Below are positions 6,401 to 7,096 of a DNA stretch of 7,096 bases, in pieces. Under the pieces are notes generated by a model. The model saw only the letters and a list, made by a program, of their open reading frames with translations, ran no database searches and was not told the DNA's origin. The stretch lies in the NCBI GenBank assembly GCA_946626015.1, contig CAMOTT010000107.1, positions 1 to 7,096 on the forward strand, read 5' to 3'. This DNA comes from an uncultured Clostridia bacterium. Its GTDB lineage: Bacteria > Bacillota > Clostridia > Oscillospirales > Acutalibacteraceae. Numbering within the stretch: position 1 is the first letter of the stretch; each line of letters starts with the position of its first letter. A program made the translations under genes and the position numbers.

Positions 6401-6407
6401 CCCTCCG
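6401..6407 (-). promoter_or_regulatory. Ribosome binding site of the 39-codon ORF
   Basis: On the - strand CGGAGGG is followed by the 7-base spacer AAAGATT and then ATG. This is one of the best Shine-Dalgarno matches in the window and the main reason to accept the small ORF. Confidence 0.7.
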
Positions 6408-6447
6408 AAATAGTTTTAAAAATATCAAAATTTAAAGTCATTCAAAG

Positions 6448-6462
6448 GCCCGTGTTCCGGGC
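6448..6462 (-). other. Short GC hairpin in the 5' leader of the 39-codon ORF
   Basis: GCCCG (6448-6452) and CGGGC (6458-6462) form a 5-bp all-GC stem with a five-base loop. It would lie at the very 5' end of a transcript starting near 6464-6466, a position typical of 5'-stabilising hairpins. The role is inferred. Confidence 0.4.
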
Positions 6463-6487
6463 ACAGGTGACATTTTAATCCACCTGT
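6463..6487 (-). promoter_or_regulatory. Inverted repeat over the -10 region (candidate operator)
   Basis: ACAGGTG (6463-6469) and CACCTGT (6481-6487) are perfect 7-base inverted arms with an 11-base spacer, centred at 6475 on the predicted -10 (6472-6477). One arm lies between -35 and -10 and the other at the predicted start of transcription. Because one arm would not be transcribed, a DNA operator for a dimeric repressor is more likely than an RNA hairpin. Confidence 0.4.
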
Positions 6488-6500
6488 TTTGATTTGTCTA
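6472..6500 (-). promoter_or_regulatory. Predicted sigma-A-type promoter for the 39-codon ORF
   Basis: On the - strand TAGACA (6500-6495) matches the -35 consensus at five of six positions, and TAAAAT (6477-6472) matches the -10 at five of six, with an ideal 17-base spacer. The expected start of transcription is near 6464-6466, giving a leader of about 72 bases. Confidence 0.6.
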
Positions 6501-6515
6501 CCCTTTGGGATCAAA

Positions 6516-6552
6516 CTTAAGCAAATCTTAAGATTCTTAAACAAATCTTAAG
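6516..6552. repeat. Two 17-bp direct repeats with CTTAAG half-sites (candidate regulator binding array)
   Basis: CTTAAGCAAATCTTAAG (6516-6532) and CTTAAACAAATCTTAAG (6536-6552) differ at one base and repeat with a 20-bp period. Each holds two CTTAA(G/A) half-sites with starts 11 bp apart. Half-site starts are 6516, 6527, 6536 and 6547. The second copy also sits within the perfect palindrome CAAATCTTAAGATTTG (6542-6557). The array ends 15 bases upstream of the -35 of the predicted - strand promoter. The spacing and position resemble binding sites of OmpR/PhoB-type response regulators acting as activators; the identity of the regulator is unknown. Confidence 0.6.
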
Positions 6553-6584
6553 ATTTGAACAAAAACGGTTGACGCCGGAGCGCG

Positions 6585-6617
6585 AAAAGCACCGGGACAT
6601 TATCTGCCCCGATGCTT
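6585..6617 (-). terminator. Terminator of yjdF, overlapping its stop codon
   Basis: AAGCACCGGG (6587-6596) pairs with CCCGATGCTT (6608-6617), 10 bp with one G-T, around an 11-base loop. On the - strand the upstream arm lies inside the last yjdF codons (Lys-His-Arg-Gly), the stop TAA is in the loop, and the stem ends in TTTT. On the + strand the same stem is followed by CTC then TTTTTT, so it may work in both directions. Confidence 0.6.
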
Positions 6618-7016
6618 CTCTTTTTTCTTTTGCTGTTTAAGCTCAAACAAACGCTCCGCCTGAGCCGCTTTTGCTTCCCGTCGTTTGGCCTTGCGCGCCT
6701 GCTTGTTCTGATCCTGCTGCAGCTTGAGAGCCTGCTGTGATTTTGTCCCCACGCCCTTTGCGGAGAGCTGCTTTTTGACCTCTCTCTGCATACGTTTGGG
6801 GTTCGCCCTGCTCTCTTTTACAACAGCGTCCACAGCCGGGCTGAACCGCAGATCGCAGTAATGCTTTAAAATGAACTCATAAACCTCTGCTTCTTTGGGT
6901 TCGGCTCCGAAAGTTATTTTGGAGACGGAGAGTTTTCCGTCCTCCGTCCTTTCAAAAACGCCCACCCAAAAGGGTTCATCAAAAAACACCGTCAATCTGC
7001 AAACCGTCTTGCCCAT
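6600..7016 (-). CDS. yjdF: YjdF family protein (DUF2992)
   Basis: 138 residues, full family length. The N-terminal half has the conserved LTVFFDEPFWVGVFER at 8-23, FGAEPKEAEVYEFILKHY at 36-53 and RFSPAV at 57-62. NPKRMQREVKKQL follows at 72-84, then GTKSQQALKLQQDQNK at 90-105 and a Lys/Arg/Gln-rich helical tail ending KKKEKHRGR. The pattern is that of Bacillus YjdF. The biochemical function is unknown; in Firmicutes the gene is often under a riboswitch that senses azaaromatic compounds, which suggests a role in response to such molecules. The very basic C-terminus suggests nucleic-acid or ribosome contact (inference). The ATG at 7016 follows AAGGAGGG by 5 bases, a good RBS. The gene is convergent with rnf and probably transcribed alone. 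Confidence 0.93.
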   Translation of the reverse strand: MGKTVCRLTVFFDEPFWVGVFERTEDGKLSVSKITFGAEPKEAEVYEFILKHYCDLRFSPAVDAVVKESRANPKRMQREVKKQLSAKGVGTKSQQALKLQQDQNKQARKAKRREAKAAQAERLFELKQQKKKEKHRGR

Positions 7017-7096
7017 GTTATCCCTCCTTAATGATAGATAAAACGAGCAAAAAACGGACGACCCGGAGGGGAGGGTTACTTACCCTGCTGTGAGCA
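7017..7096 (-). ncRNA. yjdF leader: 3' part of a probable yjdF-class (azaaromatic) riboswitch, cut by the window edge
   Basis: The 80 bases upstream of yjdF hold the RBS (AAGGAGGG, 7029-7022) and, on the - strand, a hairpin AGGGT-AAGTA-ACCCT (7086-7072). Two copies of CCCTCC follow (7075-7070 and 7070-7065) and are exactly complementary to the GGAGGG of the RBS, so either could mask it when not otherwise paired. This suits a translation-controlling leader. The call as a yjdF riboswitch rests on the downstream gene and this potential, not on a matched consensus, and part of the element lies outside the window. Confidence 0.45.

Noticed and set aside
6516..6552. The paired 17-bp repeats as a minimal CRISPR array or transposon end
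   Set aside because: There are only two copies, a 3-base gap instead of a spacer, and no target-site duplication or transposase. Position relative to a promoter explains them better.
6569..6600. TTGACG at 6569 as a + strand promoter
   Set aside because: No acceptable -10 lies 16-18 bases downstream, and there is no + strand gene to serve.

Overview
This window looks like chromosomal DNA from an anaerobic, moderately GC-rich low-GC-phylum bacterium (Firmicutes/Bacillota, class Clostridia, plausibly Oscillospiraceae/Ruminococcaceae). The reasons are the rnfCDGEAB gene order, the NusG-II and Gx-transporter genes upstream, the yjdF gene and strong AGGAGG-type ribosome binding sites. The taxonomic call is inference; I could run no database comparison.

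Positions 1-6135 (+ strand) are one tightly packed operon. It opens with the last codons of an ApbE-type flavin transferase, followed by a small membrane-anchored NusG-domain-II protein, a Gx-family (Hpre_diP_synt_I) membrane protein, and then all six subunits of an Rnf ferredoxin:NAD+ oxidoreductase ion pump (rnfC, D, G, E, A, B). Most junctions overlap (ATGA or TAATG). The exception is the 59-base rnfA-rnfB gap, which carries a hairpin. The parts form a coherent unit: RnfB takes electrons from ferredoxin through several Fe-S clusters, RnfA/RnfE carry the conserved intramembrane cysteines, RnfG and RnfD carry ApbE-installable covalent flavins, and RnfC passes electrons to NAD+. A rho-independent terminator follows rnfB.

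Positions 6136-7096 are transcribed mostly from the - strand, convergent with rnf. At the right edge is a complete yjdF gene with the 3' part of its leader, where a yjdF-class (azaaromatic) riboswitch would be expected. yjdF ends in a terminator that overlaps its stop codon. Between yjdF and rnf lies an apparently independent small unit: a 39-codon ORF for a single-span or signal-peptide-like microprotein with a near-consensus RBS, a good sigma-A-like promoter, an inverted repeat over the -10, two 17-bp direct repeats upstream of the -35, and its own terminator. This small unit is the least explained part of the window.

Other points to follow up are a serine in place of the usual threonine at the RnfD flavin site, a four-cysteine tail on RnfE, and the coupling of an ApbE/NusG-II/Gx trio (resembling parts of flavin-based extracellular electron transfer loci) to Rnf.
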